Positions 35,562 to 45,398 of a DNA stretch of 64,000 nt are shown here, one piece after another. The translations under genes and the position numbers were made by a program. The stretch covers positions 5,704,001-5,768,000 of the forward strand of contig NZ_CP011773.1 in assembly GCF_001021385.1 (NCBI RefSeq). The letters are read 5' to 3'. The notes beneath the pieces are model-generated. The model worked only from the letters and a program-made list of their open reading frames with translations. It was not told the DNA's origin and did no database searches. How positions within the stretch are numbered: the first letter of the stretch is position 1; the number at the start of each line of letters is the position of its first letter. The DNA comes from Mycobacterium sp. EPa45. Lineage in GTDB: Bacteria > Actinomycetota > Actinomycetes > Mycobacteriales > Mycobacteriaceae.

Positions 35562-36911
35562 GTGCGACCGGAACTCCCGACGAAGTCCGTGGCCAGCAAC
35601 GTGATTCGAGGATCACTGGGCAACCTGATCGAGTGGTACGACTGGTATGCCTACGCCGCCTTCAGCGTGTATTTCGCGAGCGTCTTCTTTCCTTCCGGTA
35701 ACCAGACCGCTCAGCTGCTGAACACCGCGGGCATCTTCGCGGTCGGCTTTCTGGTCCGGCCATTGGGCGGGTGGGTCTTCGGCCGATATGCCGACCGTTT
35801 CGGCCGCCGCGCAGCCCTGACCCTATCGGTGTTGCTGATGGGTGCGGGCTCGCTGGGAATCGCGGTGTTGCCGGGTTACGCGCAGATCGGCGACCTGGCC
35901 CCGATCCTCCTGGTCGTCGCGCGCCTGCTGCAGGGGCTGTCGCTGGGCGGTGAGTACGGCACCTCTGCGACGTATCTCAGCGAAGTCGCCTCCCCGCACC
36001 GGCGCGGCTTCTACTCGTCGTTTCAATATGTGACGCTCACCAGTGGTCAGCTGCTGGCGCTGGGTGTGCAGATCGTCCTTCAACAACTGTTGACCTCGGC
36101 GCAGCTGCACGCCTGGGGCTGGCGGATCGCCTTCGTCGTCGGCGCAGCGGCCGCACTGACGGTCATGTGGTTGCGCCGCTCGATGGACGAGTCGGCCAAC
36201 TTCACCCTGGCCGCGCAGGAGTACACCGAGCGCGGCACGCTGCGGCTTCTGCTGCGCTACCCGCGGGAATGCCTGACCGTGGTCGGTCTGACGCTGGGCG
36301 GAACGATTGCGTTCTACACGTTCACGACCTACATGCAGAAGTTCATGATCAACACCACCGGCCTGCCGAAGGAACAGGTGACGTGGATCAACTTCGTCGC
36401 GCTGATGATCTTCGTCTGCCTGCAGCCGGTGTTCGGCGCGTTCTCCGACCGGGTCGGCCGTCGCCCGCTGCTCATCGCGTTCGCAGTCAGTACCACTCTG
36501 TTCACCGTGCCGCTGTTATCGGCGGTCGCCCGCGCCGAGTCGGCCATGACCGCGTTCGTGTTCATGATGGCCGGGCTGGTCATGGTGTCCGGCTACACGT
36601 CGATCAACGCGGTGGTGAAGGCGGAGCTGTTCCCGGCCCGCATTCGCGCGCTCGGTGTCGGTCTCCCCTACGCGCTGACGGTCGCCATCTTCGGCGGCAC
36701 GACCGAGTACGTCGCACTGTGGCTGAAGAACGCCGGCCATGAGGCGTGGTTCTTCTACTACGTCGCCGGGGCCGCCCTGGTCTCGCTGTTGGTGTACGTC
36801 TTCATGGGAGAGCCCGCCAAGCGTTCGCAGCTCGAGCACGAGGCGGACGAGCTGCACACCGGCGGCTCGCAGTTCGCCGGTGCCGCGCCGGATTCGGACA
36901 AGGACACCTAG
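35562..36911 (+). CDS. MFS transporter, metabolite:H+ symporter (MHS) subfamily
   Basis: The 449-residue, 12-helix transporter opens with RGSLGNLIEWYDWYAYAAFSVYFA, typical of MHS proteins (KgtP, ProP, citrate carriers). It shows the cytoplasmic loop GRYADRFGRRAAL between helices 2 and 3, and LLQGLSLGGEYGTSATYLSE. Likely substrates are dicarboxylates, tricarboxylates or osmolytes. GTG 35562 is chosen for its GGAGGGG ribosome site; the frame extends to 35460 without support. It leads a four-gene run with a two-component system and a binding lipoprotein. Confidence 0.9.
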   Translation: MRPELPTKSVASNVIRGSLGNLIEWYDWYAYAAFSVYFASVFFPSGNQTAQLLNTAGIFAVGFLVRPLGGWVFGRYADRFGRRAALTLSVLLMGAGSLGIAVLPGYAQIGDLAPILLVVARLLQGLSLGGEYGTSATYLSEVASPHRRGFYSSFQYVTLTSGQLLALGVQIVLQQLLTSAQLHAWGWRIAFVVGAAAALTVMWLRRSMDESANFTLAAQEYTERGTLRLLLRYPRECLTVVGLTLGGTIAFYTFTTYMQKFMINTTGLPKEQVTWINFVALMIFVCLQPVFGAFSDRVGRRPLLIAFAVSTTLFTVPLLSAVARAESAMTAFVFMMAGLVMVSGYTSINAVVKAELFPARIRALGVGLPYALTVAIFGGTTEYVALWLKNAGHEAWFFYYVAGAALVSLLVYVFMGEPAKRSQLEHEADELHTGGSQFAGAAPDSDKDT

Positions 36912-36916
36912 CTGCC

Positions 36917-37585
36917 ATGCGCGTGCTGCTGGTCGAGGACGACGAGGGGGTCGCATCGGCACTGGCCGAACTTCTCGGCCAGACCGGTGCGTCAGTCATC
37001 CAGACCAGCCGTGGCGCCGATGCTCTGCACCGGGTGAAGGGTTGCGATCTGGTTCTGCTCGATCTGGGGCTGCCCGACATGGACGGCCTCGACGTGCTTC
37101 GGACATTGCGACGCGCATCGAGTGTGCCAGTGATCATCATGACCGCCAGGGACAGCGACGGCGCGGTCGTGCTCGGGTTGCGTGCCGGGGCCGACGACTA
37201 TTTGGTCAAGCCGGTGCGCAAGGCCGTACTGCTGGCGCGGATCGAGGCGGTCATGCGGCGGCTCCGCCGGGTGACCGGTGAGGCGACACCACCCTCCGCC
37301 GGACCGATCGTCGCCGGCCCGGTGACCATCGACCGTGAGCGCAGAGAGGTCACGGTCGATGGTGTGCAGCAGGCGTTGACCCGGACGGAATTCCAGATCA
37401 TCGCCAATCTGGCTGCGCGACAAGGCGAAGCGGTCAGCCGCGAGGTGCTCATGCTCGAGGTGTGGGGCACCGCCGTCGTCGGGCGGTCCCGCTCGCTGGA
37501 TTTCTTCATCGGACAGATCCGAGCCAAGCTCCCCGGACTTCCCCTGAGAACGGTGCGCGGCTTCGGGTTCCGGTTGGACACCTGA
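36917..37585 (+). CDS. OmpR-family response regulator (TctD-like)
   Basis: The 222-residue regulator has a receiver domain with acidic pair EDDE (8-11), phosphoacceptor Asp49 (LLDLGLPDMDG) and Lys in LVKPVRK. A C-terminal winged helix follows (about 130-220: TRTEFQIIANLAARQGEAVSREVLMLEVW). The ATG at 36917 is 5 bases after the transporter stop; the longer frame overlaps that gene. It is paired with the downstream kinase and probably regulates the transporter. Confidence 0.93.
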   Translation: MRVLLVEDDEGVASALAELLGQTGASVIQTSRGADALHRVKGCDLVLLDLGLPDMDGLDVLRTLRRASSVPVIIMTARDSDGAVVLGLRAGADDYLVKPVRKAVLLARIEAVMRRLRRVTGEATPPSAGPIVAGPVTIDRERREVTVDGVQQALTRTEFQIIANLAARQGEAVSREVLMLEVWGTAVVGRSRSLDFFIGQIRAKLPGLPLRTVRGFGFRLDT

Positions 37586-37586
37586 G

Positions 37587-38969
37587 ATGGGGGCGCGGGT
37601 CCGGCTGATACTCGTCGTCCTACTGCTGCTCGCGGTGACGGCCCTGGCCGTGCCGCTCGCGCTGAGCCTGGCCGACCGGCGGACCTCCGAGCTGGCGGCC
37701 GAACGCGACCGGCAACTGGCGGCGCTGGCCGACGAGGCCGCAGTCGTCGGCGCCCCGCTGCAACAGGTGGTCGAGCGTTACCACGACGTCTACCGCGAGG
37801 GCGTGCTCGTCGTCGACGCCGACCAGAAGATCCTCGCCGCCCATGGACTCACCAGTTCGGATCCGGGCGTCAGCAGCGCGTTGGACCACGCCCTGGTCGA
37901 CGCTCCCACGTCGCCGTGGAGCCGGATCTGGCCGTGGGACAGGCGCGTTGTCCTGGCCACCGCGGGTGTTCGCCGCGACGGTGAATTGATCGGTGCGGTC
38001 GTCGCCGCCGTGGACACGTCCGTCGCTGCCCGGGCGATCGCCGTCGCGTGGTTGTGGGTGGTGGTCGGCGCGGTGGTCCTGCTCATGTTGGCGGTCCTGG
38101 TGGCTCGTGGCCTCACCCGCTGGGTGCTGCGGCCGGTGACCGGGCTGGAACAGGCGGTCGCGGCGATGACCGAGGGCGTCGCGGGCCCACCGGCCAACGT
38201 GGCCGGCCCTCCCGAGTTACGCCACTTCACCGCCGCCTTCAACAGGATGTCGCAGGTGGTTCGCGCCTCACTCGAGCGGCAACGCCGGCTGGTCGCCGAC
38301 GCGTCCCACCAATTACGGAATCCCCTGGCTGCCGTCCGGTTACGCGCCGACACCCTCGAGGAATCGGTGACGGAATCGGGACAGTCGACGTACGACTCGA
38401 TGACCGCCGAGCTGGACCGGCTGGAAAACCTGCTGCACCAACTCTTGCGGCTGGCTCGTGCCGAGGAGATCAGCGGTACCCGCAAAGCCGGCCTGTCGTC
38501 AGCGGTGACCGACTCGACCGACCTGGCCGACGTGATCGGTGAGCGCCTCACGTTCTGGCAGCCCGTCGCCGACCGCCGAAACCAGCTGTTGCACAACCTG
38601 TGTCCCCAGCCCGGGCCGGCCGTCCAGCTCGCGCGCCACGATGTGGAGCAGCTGCTCGACATCGCGATCGACAACGGCCTGCGCTACGCCGGGGAGGGTG
38701 CTGCCATCTCGGCTTCGGCAGTGCAGACCGAAGACCGGGTCGAACTCATCGTCAGCGATGACGGGGTGGGCCTGGATGAACCCGAGCGGTCGATGGCTGC
38801 CACCCGGTTCTGGCGCGGGCGCCGCGACACCGCGGGAACCGGTCTCGGACTGGCGATCGCCGCCGAGATCACCGCCGGCCACGGCGGCACAATCGGACTG
38901 GAGAAGGCACCCGAAGGCGGCCTACTGGTCCGGTTTCGGCTGCCGGCAGCGGACGAGAGCTCGTCATGA
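37587..38969 (+). CDS. Sensor histidine kinase (TctE-like)
   Basis: The 460-residue kinase has an N-terminal helix (about 5-27), an extracytoplasmic sensor of ~120 residues, a second helix (about 150-173), a HAMP segment, H-box DASHQLRNPLAAVR (His241), N-box DIAIDNGLRYA and G-boxes DDGVGL and GTGLGLAIA. It starts one base after the regulator stop and its stop overlaps the next ATG (ATGA). The periplasmic part could sense ligand directly or through the lipoprotein encoded next. Confidence 0.93.
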   Translation: MGARVRLILVVLLLLAVTALAVPLALSLADRRTSELAAERDRQLAALADEAAVVGAPLQQVVERYHDVYREGVLVVDADQKILAAHGLTSSDPGVSSALDHALVDAPTSPWSRIWPWDRRVVLATAGVRRDGELIGAVVAAVDTSVAARAIAVAWLWVVVGAVVLLMLAVLVARGLTRWVLRPVTGLEQAVAAMTEGVAGPPANVAGPPELRHFTAAFNRMSQVVRASLERQRRLVADASHQLRNPLAAVRLRADTLEESVTESGQSTYDSMTAELDRLENLLHQLLRLARAEEISGTRKAGLSSAVTDSTDLADVIGERLTFWQPVADRRNQLLHNLCPQPGPAVQLARHDVEQLLDIAIDNGLRYAGEGAAISASAVQTEDRVELIVSDDGVGLDEPERSMAATRFWRGRRDTAGTGLGLAIAAEITAGHGGTIGLEKAPEGGLLVRFRLPAADESSS

Positions 38970-39901
38970 GCATCCCCACCATGAGCCGTCGCACCTTCGT
39001 CCTCGGGGCGGTGGCGCTGAGCGCCGGGTGCTTGCGGACCGAACCGAGTGGCCGGATCCGGATCGCTGCCGGCGATCCGGGTGGGCTCTATCTGGCGTTC
39101 TCCGAACTGCTCGCCACGCGAATCCACCTGCGCTATCCGGGCATTGACGTCGAGGTGGTGCCCACAGCGGGCAGCGTGGAGAATCTCAGGCTGTTGAGAT
39201 CGGGTCAGGTGGACATGGGGCTTGCGTTGGCCGATGTCGCCGAACGCGATCGCGCCACCAGCCCCGCGTCGACGGCACCGTCGGCGGTTGCCCGAGTCTA
39301 CGAGAACTATCTGCAGGTCATCGTGCCCGATAACGGCCCGGTGCAACATCTTTCGGATCTCAAGCGCGCGCGCATCTCGATCGGGCCCGACGGGTCCGGC
39401 GCCTCGGCTACCAGTCGAGTGCTGATCGCGGCGGCCGATCTCGAAGGCCGGGTGGAGCTGCTGGCCTTCAGGCTTCGGGATGCGCTGGCGAAGCTGGCGG
39501 AGAACAGCATCGCCGCGCTGGTGTGGTCCGGTGGTGTTCCCACCCCAGCCATCGCCGAGCTGGACGCTGTACGGCCGTTGCGCATCCTCGACATCAGCGG
39601 ACAGGCATGGCGGATGAGCGACCTGTCCGGTTATCCGTATGTGCTGCGGCCGGTCCCGACGTGCGGTTACGTTCCGTCGGGGATTCGGTCGATCGGGGTG
39701 GCGAACCTGCTGCTGTGTCGCCAGGGCATACCCACCGACCTGGTCAGTGCGACGGTTCAGACGTTGGCGAACGATGCGTCGCACCTGGTGCCGCCCTACA
39801 TCCGTGGGCTGCAATACCTCGACACCCCGTCGATGATCCAAACCGGTTTCATCCCTTTGCATTCCGGTGCCATCGACGCCTACCGCGAGTTACACGGTTG
39901 A
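38966..39901 (+). CDS. TAXI-type solute-binding lipoprotein
   Basis: A 311-residue exported protein with a twin-arginine-like SRRTFVLG start, lipobox LSAGC (Cys22), and TAXI-family features: RIAAGDPGGLYLAFSELLA, VEVVPTAGSVENLRLLRSGQVDMGLALAD, and SIGPDGSGASATSRVL. TAXI proteins normally feed TRAP transporters, binding glutamate or dicarboxylates. No TRAP membrane subunits are encoded nearby, so it may work as a ligand-binding partner of the kinase. The 4-base overlap with the kinase gene supports this. Confidence 0.87.
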   Translation: MSIPTMSRRTFVLGAVALSAGCLRTEPSGRIRIAAGDPGGLYLAFSELLATRIHLRYPGIDVEVVPTAGSVENLRLLRSGQVDMGLALADVAERDRATSPASTAPSAVARVYENYLQVIVPDNGPVQHLSDLKRARISIGPDGSGASATSRVLIAAADLEGRVELLAFRLRDALAKLAENSIAALVWSGGVPTPAIAELDAVRPLRILDISGQAWRMSDLSGYPYVLRPVPTCGYVPSGIRSIGVANLLLCRQGIPTDLVSATVQTLANDASHLVPPYIRGLQYLDTPSMIQTGFIPLHSGAIDAYRELHG

Positions 39902-40680
39902 ACCTCACGCAGAAAGGGCCCGACCACAGCGAGGAACTGTCGCGGCTGGGAGGAGAAGGGCAAGTGTCCGGTGGCGAGCACTTCCAGACGTGACCCCGCG
40001 ATCGCCCGTTGAGTGGCACGGCCGAGCCGCAGCGGGATCGCCGTGTCGTGCTTTCCCCACACGATGAGCGTCGGCGCGGTGATCTGGGCGGCACGTCCAC
40101 GCAGATCGGCGTCCGCCGTGGCGAAGCTACGCCACAACGCAGCGGTCATGCCCACCCCATCGGGAGTGCGGGCGCGGGCAATGACCCGCTGCGCCACGGC
40201 CGCGTCGTTGTCGCTCTGCACCCACAGGTAGCTGCGGACGAAGCGCGGCAGCACCCGGCGCATCACCGCGGGTGTTCCCAGGAACCGGCAGTAAGCGTTC
40301 GGCAGCGGTCCGCCCAGGAAGCCTCCGGTGTCGACCAGCACGAGGCCAGCCACCCGCTCCGGTTGTGTGATGGCAAGCCGGGCCGCGGAGAACCCGCCTA
40401 CCGAGCTGCCGAGGAAGATCGCAGGCGGGAGATCGAGCGCGGCCACCACATCTTCGAGAACCTCGGCGTAGAGCGCCGCACTCGGCCTCGACGACGGCGC
40501 CGGTGATTCACCGTGTCCGGGCCAGTCGACGGCGATCACTCGATAGTTTTCGACCAGAGCGGGTGTGATCGCGTCGAAGTCGTGGCGGTCGTGCAGCGCG
40601 GCGTGCAGGAGGACGAGTGCAGGTCCCGTGCCGTCATCGGAATACGCCACCGGGCCTACCCGAGTCGCAAGTGATGGCAT
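39880..40680 (-). CDS. Alpha/beta hydrolase
   Basis: A 266-residue soluble hydrolase: LLHAALHD oxyanion region, nucleophile elbow GSSVGG (Ser about 92), acidic residue in WGKHDTAIP, and catalytic His in ATGHLPF. These are the epoxide-hydrolase/esterase-like AB-hydrolase_1 traits. The ATG at 40680 faces a TetR gene across a palindromic operator, so that TetR likely represses it. Its 3' end overlaps the TAXI gene by 22 bases. Confidence 0.88.
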   Translation of the reverse strand: MPSLATRVGPVAYSDDGTGPALVLLHAALHDRHDFDAITPALVENYRVIAVDWPGHGESPAPSSRPSAALYAEVLEDVVAALDLPPAIFLGSSVGGFSAARLAITQPERVAGLVLVDTGGFLGGPLPNAYCRFLGTPAVMRRVLPRFVRSYLWVQSDNDAAVAQRVIARARTPDGVGMTAALWRSFATADADLRGRAAQITAPTLIVWGKHDTAIPLRLGRATQRAIAGSRLEVLATGHLPFSSQPRQFLAVVGPFLREVQPCNSR

Positions 40681-40696
40681 GAATCCTCCGTTTCAC

Positions 40697-40714
40697 TGAC
40701 CGGCCGGTCGGTCA
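40697..40714. promoter_or_regulatory. TetR-type palindromic operator
   Basis: TGACCGGCCGGTCGGTCA is an 18-base near-palindrome with arms TGACCG/CGGTCA, similar to many TetR-family sites. It sits in the 56-base gap between the divergent hydrolase and TetR genes. Confidence 0.75.
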
Positions 40715-40736
40715 AAATGATGCCAACCTCAGACTC

Positions 40737-41297
40737 GTGCCACCACAACAGGCCGTCACACGCAAAGTCGCCGCGGCAGCCACCAGATCCAAGCTGATCG
40801 ACTCGGGGCTGCGGCTCGCGGAGCGAACCGGGCTCACCGGCCTGAGTGTGAACCTCCTGGTCGAGGAGGCGGGTGTGTCAAAGGGCAGCTTCTTCCACCA
40901 TTTCGGCGATCGGGCAAGCTATCTGTTGGCATTGCATCGCGAGTTCCACGACCGCATCGCCGAGCACATCGACCAGACGATCAACCACCGTCCACCGGGT
41001 CGGGAACGGCTTCTGGCCGGCGCCATCGCCTATCTCGATATGTGCCTGGAGCAACGCGGGATTCGCGCACTCCTACTCGAAGCGCGCGCCGAACCTGCTG
41101 TGGCGCAAGAGATCACCCGCCGCAATGCCGACTTCGCGCGTAGGTGTGAACCGGACTTCGTCGCGTTGGGGCATCGACATCCGCTGCAGAGCGCGCAGCT
41201 GGCGGTCGCCATGACCGCCGAGGCAGCGCTGATCGAGTTGGCGGACGGGTCCGCGGTGAAGTCCGTGCGTGCGGCTCTCGAGGACTTCTTTCACTGA
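40737..41297 (+). CDS. TetR-family regulator
   Basis: A 186-residue repressor with an N-terminal HTH (LIDSGLRLAERTGLTGLSVNLLVEEAGVSKGSFFHHFGDRASYLLALH) and a C-terminal ligand-binding helical domain. The GTG start is 23 bases past the operator palindrome. It probably represses the divergent hydrolase and itself. Ligand unknown. Confidence 0.9.
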   Translation: MPPQQAVTRKVAAAATRSKLIDSGLRLAERTGLTGLSVNLLVEEAGVSKGSFFHHFGDRASYLLALHREFHDRIAEHIDQTINHRPPGRERLLAGAIAYLDMCLEQRGIRALLLEARAEPAVAQEITRRNADFARRCEPDFVALGHRHPLQSAQLAVAMTAEAALIELADGSAVKSVRAALEDFFH

Positions 41298-41303
41298 GTT
41301 GCT

Positions 41304-42419
41304 TCAGGTTACGGCGCGCAACGCGGTGACCAGTGTCTCGAGGTCGTCGGCGGTCGCGTCCACGTGCGGTGAGACTCGCAACACCGGAGTCGTCAATTCC
41401 ATGGGTGCCCGCTCGACCCCGGCCGCGGTCGTCACGATGCCGTACTCGTCGATCAGCCGGGCGCGCACCCGCACCGGGTCGGCACCTTCAGTGGGCTCCA
41501 GCGTGGTGATCGCGGTGGGCGCGTCGGCGGGCTCCACCACCCGCCAGCCGGGAATTTCGGAAAGTATCGTGCGCGCCTGTTGGCCGAGTGCAGTTAAGCG
41601 CTGCCGAACCTTCTCCGGCCCGGCCGCGAGATGCTGGCCCACCGCGACGGAAAATCCCACCCGCGCAGCAACATTGGCTTCGCCAAGTTCCAGGCACTGC
41701 AGCGCCGACATCGCGCCGGCCCACGGCGGGGACTGCAACAAGTCCGCCAGCGCGGGGCGCACCGCGAGCACCCCGACTCCGCGCGGCCCCGCCAGCCACT
41801 TGCGCGACGACGAGTAGACGGCGTCGGCATCGACCGCGCAGTCGACGTGGCCCAGCGCCTGGGCAGCATCGACGATCAGCGGAACACCGATCTCCCGGCA
41901 CACCCGCGCAACCGCGGCGACCGGTTGCACGACACCGCGGTGGCTGGCCACCGCGGTCAGGTGGACCATCGCCGGCGGGGTCTCGACCAGCATCGTGCGG
42001 GCCGCATCCGGATCGACCCGCCCGAGGCTGTCGACCGGTAGCGCCTGCCGCGTGAAATCGCGGGCCGCGAACTCCGCGAGGTTGGGGCCGTACTCGCCGG
42101 GCAGGCACGCAACCGTGCGCTCCATCGGCCATACGCCCAGCAGCAATTGCAGCGCATTGCCCGAGCCGGTGGTGAAAATGACGTCAGCCGAGGACATTCC
42201 GGTCAACGCAGCGATACCGGCGCGTCCGGCGTCGAGCACCGGTGCCGCCGCTTCTGCGGCGATGTAACCGCCGACCTCGGACTCATGGCGGGCGTGCGCG
42301 GCTGCGGCATCGATGGCCGCCAGGCTCTGCCGCGAGCATGCTGCGCTGTCGAGATGCACGCCGGCAGCGGGCAGCCGCGCCTCGCGCCAGCTGTCGGCGA
42401 GGGCGTCGCGTGCGCTCAC
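41304..42419 (-). CDS. egtE: Ergothioneine C-S lyase EgtE
   Basis: The 371-residue PLP enzyme (fold-type I, cysteine-desulfurase-like) cleaves the hercynylcysteine sulfoxide C-S bond to give ergothioneine. Seen: [22 protein letters not shown] and the PLP lysine in [14 protein letters not shown]. It is the last gene of egtABCDE. Its GTG start overlaps the egtD TGA by 4 bases. The 3' end lies 6 bases from the convergent TetR gene. Confidence 0.95.
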   Translation of the reverse strand: MSARDALADSWREARLPAAGVHLDSAACSRQSLAAIDAAAAHARHESEVGGYIAAEAAAPVLDAGRAGIAALTGMSSADVIFTTGSGNALQLLLGVWPMERTVACLPGEYGPNLAEFAARDFTRQALPVDSLGRVDPDAARTMLVETPPAMVHLTAVASHRGVVQPVAAVARVCREIGVPLIVDAAQALGHVDCAVDADAVYSSSRKWLAGPRGVGVLAVRPALADLLQSPPWAGAMSALQCLELGEANVAARVGFSVAVGQHLAAGPEKVRQRLTALGQQARTILSEIPGWRVVEPADAPTAITTLEPTEGADPVRVRARLIDEYGIVTTAAGVERAPMELTTPVLRVSPHVDATADDLETLVTALRAVT

Positions 42420-43381
42420 TTCACCGCCAGCGACAGCCCGAAGTCACCGGCCGGATCCGTCCACCACTGCGTCCGGCGCAGTCCGGCGCCGGCGAGTTCC
42501 TGGGCGACCGCCTCAGGCCGGAACTTGCACGACACCTCGGTGAGCATCTCCTCACCGGCGTCGAAGTCAACCCGCAGGCCCAGGCCTGCCGCGAACACCT
42601 GCTGCGCAGTCGTTGCGCGCAGCCACATCTCGATGCGTTCTTCTTCGGTGTTCCAGCGGGCCACGTGCTCGAAGGCGTCGACGTCGAAGTCGGCGTCCAG
42701 TTCGCGGTTGACCACGGCCAGCACATTGAGGTTGAAGCGCGCGGTCACGCCGGCGCTGTCGTCATAGGCGCGGACCAAGCGGTCGGAGTCCTTGACGAGA
42801 TCGGTGCCCAGCAGCAGGCTGTCGCCCGGATCGAGGACGTCGGCAAGCGCCGCGAGGAACTTGGCGCGCGGGCCCGCCGTCAGATTGCCGATCGTGGAGC
42901 CGAGGAAGACGAACAATCGCCGGCCGCCGGTGGGGATCTTGGCCAAATGTTCCTCGAAATCGCCACACACCGCGTCGATCTCGAGGTCGGGATATTCACG
43001 ACCCAACGCGGCGCCCGCCAACTCCAACACCGTCGCGTCGACGTCAAAGGGCACAAAACGCCGCAGTGATCCATGGTCGCGCATGGCGCTCAGCAGCAAC
43101 CGCGTTTTCTCGGACGTTCCGCTGCCGAGTTCCACCAAGGTGTCAGCGGCGCTGGCCGCGGCGATCGCCGGCGATTGATCTCGCAGGATCTGTGCCTCGG
43201 TGCGGGTCGGGTAATACTCCGGCAGCCGGGTGATCTGGTCGAACAGGTCACTACCGACCGCATCGTAGAACCACTTGGGCGGCAATGACTTCGGTGTCTG
43301 CGTCAAGCCGTTGAGCACATCGTCGCGCAGCGCCTGGGCGGCGGCGTCAGCGGCCAGGTAGTTCGACAGCGTGAACGTCAC
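42416..43381 (-). CDS. egtD: Histidine N-alpha-trimethyltransferase EgtD
   Basis: At 321 residues it has the same length as M. smegmatis EgtD. It makes hercynine from histidine with three SAM. Seen: [43 protein letters not shown] (SAM), [10 protein letters not shown] and the substrate region [11 protein letters not shown]. The conserved start [12 protein letters not shown] is GTG 43381, overlapping the egtC TGA by 4 bases; the frame's earlier codon at 43462 lies within egtC. Confidence 0.97.
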   Translation of the reverse strand: MTFTLSNYLAADAAAQALRDDVLNGLTQTPKSLPPKWFYDAVGSDLFDQITRLPEYYPTRTEAQILRDQSPAIAAASAADTLVELGSGTSEKTRLLLSAMRDHGSLRRFVPFDVDATVLELAGAALGREYPDLEIDAVCGDFEEHLAKIPTGGRRLFVFLGSTIGNLTAGPRAKFLAALADVLDPGDSLLLGTDLVKDSDRLVRAYDDSAGVTARFNLNVLAVVNRELDADFDVDAFEHVARWNTEEERIEMWLRATTAQQVFAAGLGLRVDFDAGEEMLTEVSCKFRPEAVAQELAGAGLRRTQWWTDPAGDFGLSLAVK

Positions 43382-44112
43382 GAAGTTCCTTTCATCGGTG
43401 TCAGCGTCACCTGTCCCCCGCTGCTCACCTCGACGAGGTGCCGGTCCGGGATGTCTTCCCAATCAGGGTGGTCGTCATAGGGTTCACTCGCCAGCACCAC
43501 ACCATCGTCGCGGCGCAGCACCGACAGCGTATCGCCCCACGTGGTGGCCACGAGCCGAGAGCCGTTGGCCGCCAGGATGTTCAGACGTGCTCCGGGATCC
43601 GCGGCGCCGACTTCGACGATTGTGTCGGCCAGGTTATCGAGCCCGCGGTCGAAGATCAGCGCAGCTAGCATCGCACTGTCGACGATCGATTCGGCGGCGG
43701 CACTCACCGGCAACACCCCGCGGTCCACGACTCCGTTGTGGGACAGCAGCCAGTTGCCGTCGCTGAACGGCGCTGACGCACTGGCCTCGATCGGCATACC
43801 AACCGTCGCCGAACGTACCGCGGCGACAATGCATTTGCTGTGCAAGGCGGGTGAGACCGACGTGAACGACACGTCACCCCACAGCGGGGACGCGCTGCGC
43901 CACCGGCGTACTTCGCCGGCCGGCTTGTCCCCCGAGTCGCTTCGCTCCTGCCCCCCAGGGTCGAAGAAGCCCACACCCCATCCGTCGGCGTTGATCAGCC
44001 CGTGCTTTTGCCGGCGCGGGGCGTAAGACTGCACTCGCAGTCCGCACGGCGGATCGAGGACCAGCGAGGCGATCGACACCGGTTGACCCAGCCAGCCGAG
44101 ATGCCGGCACAT
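43378..44112 (-). CDS. egtC: Gamma-glutamyl hercynylcysteine sulfoxide hydrolase EgtC
   Basis: A 244-residue class II glutamine-amidotransferase-like hydrolase with the N-terminal nucleophile Cys2 (MCRHLGWLG). It removes the gamma-glutamyl group before the EgtE step. [14 protein letters not shown] and LLSHNGVVD are conserved. After FFD it carries about 12 extra residues ([17 protein letters not shown]) compared with my memory of the 227-residue M. smegmatis protein. The start ATG 44112 shares one base with the egtB stop. Confidence 0.95.
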   Translation of the reverse strand: MCRHLGWLGQPVSIASLVLDPPCGLRVQSYAPRRQKHGLINADGWGVGFFDPGGQERSDSGDKPAGEVRRWRSASPLWGDVSFTSVSPALHSKCIVAAVRSATVGMPIEASASAPFSDGNWLLSHNGVVDRGVLPVSAAAESIVDSAMLAALIFDRGLDNLADTIVEVGAADPGARLNILAANGSRLVATTWGDTLSVLRRDDGVVLASEPYDDHPDWEDIPDRHLVEVSSGGQVTLTPMKGTS

Positions 44113-45398
44113 CAGATGTCCCACGCCAGGCGCACACCGGAGAAGATCTGCCTGCGGATCGGGTGATCCCAATTGCGGAAGCTGGGCCGCAGTGTGTCGG
44201 CACCCACCGCCCACGACCCGCCGCGCAGTACTTTGTAGTCTCCGTCGAAGAATGGCTCCGAATAGCGTTGATAGATCATCGGAGTGAAGCCCGGCCACGG
44301 CCGCAACGGCGAGGTGGTCCATTCCCACACGTCGCCGAGCATCTGCTCCGCGCCGTAGGCGGATGCCCCGCCCGGGTAGGCACCGACCGGCGCGGGGCGC
44401 AGTGCGTACCCGTCCAAATTGGCCCGCTGCGGCGTTGGTGCGTCGGCTCCCCACGGGTAGCGGCGCCGTGCCCCGACCACGGGATCCCACGCGGCCGCCT
44501 TCTCCCACTCGACCTCGGTGGGCAACCGGGCACCCGCCCACGCGGCATAGGCCTCGGCTTCGAAAAAAGTCACGTGCTGCACGGGTTCGTCACCAGGAAT
44601 GGCCTCCACGTGACCGAACCGGGTTCGCGAGCCGTCCGGGTTCCAGAACTGCGGCGCGCTCAGGTCGGCGTGGACCCGATGCTCCCATCCGCGCGGTGAC
44701 CACCACCGCGGTTGGTTGTAGCCGCCGTCGTCGATGAACTGGCGCCACTCGGCGTTGGTCACCGGCACCCGGCCGATCCGGAACGCCGGCACGTCGACCA
44801 CGTGGGCGGGACGCTCGTTGTCCAGGGACAGCGGCTCGGTCGCCGCGTCGACGCCCAGGACGAACGGACCGCCGGGCACTACCACCGAGGTGCCGGCCAG
44901 TCCGGGCCGACCCCGGGGCAGGGTTGCGTGGGGCGTCAGGATCGGTGCGCCGCTGCGCAGGTTCAGCGCCTGCAGGATCGTTTCGTCGTGCTGGTTCTCG
45001 TGGCTGATCACCAGACCGAACCGGAACGTCACCTCGGCGTCGTCGTCGCGGTGGGACACGGTGTCCAGCACGTCGAGGGCCGCGGCGCGCACGCTGTTGC
45101 AGTAGGCCCTCGACTGCGCCGGTGTCAGCAGCGGAAGGTCGACGCGGCTGGCGCGGCTGTGCACGAATGCGTCGTAGAGGCCTTCGATATTGGCCGGCAA
45201 CATGCCCGGTCTGTTCGGATCGCCGTCGCGCAGCAGCCATAGCTCTTCCTGCTGGCCGATGTGGGCGAGGTCCCACACCAGCGGGCTCATCAGCGGGCTG
45301 TACTGGCGATGCAACTCGTCATCGTCGAAGTCGGTGAGGGCCAGGGTGCGCTCGCGGGCCCGGTCGAGGTCGCGCGCCAGCGTCTCGCGTGCGATCAC
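44112..45398 (-). CDS. egtB: Sulfoxide synthase EgtB
   Basis: The 428-residue non-haem iron enzyme joins gamma-glutamylcysteine to hercynine with O2. It has a DinB-like N-terminal domain supplying the three iron histidines (His46 in [10 protein letters not shown], His133 and His137 in HENQHDE) and a C-terminal FGE-sulfatase domain ([41 protein letters not shown]). GTG 45398 gives the family length and overlaps the egtA TGA by 4 bases. Confidence 0.97.
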   Translation of the reverse strand: MIARETLARDLDRARERTLALTDFDDDELHRQYSPLMSPLVWDLAHIGQQEELWLLRDGDPNRPGMLPANIEGLYDAFVHSRASRVDLPLLTPAQSRAYCNSVRAAALDVLDTVSHRDDDAEVTFRFGLVISHENQHDETILQALNLRSGAPILTPHATLPRGRPGLAGTSVVVPGGPFVLGVDAATEPLSLDNERPAHVVDVPAFRIGRVPVTNAEWRQFIDDGGYNQPRWWSPRGWEHRVHADLSAPQFWNPDGSRTRFGHVEAIPGDEPVQHVTFFEAEAYAAWAGARLPTEVEWEKAAAWDPVVGARRRYPWGADAPTPQRANLDGYALRPAPVGAYPGGASAYGAEQMLGDVWEWTTSPLRPWPGFTPMIYQRYSEPFFDGDYKVLRGGSWAVGADTLRPSFRNWDHPIRRQIFSGVRLAWDI

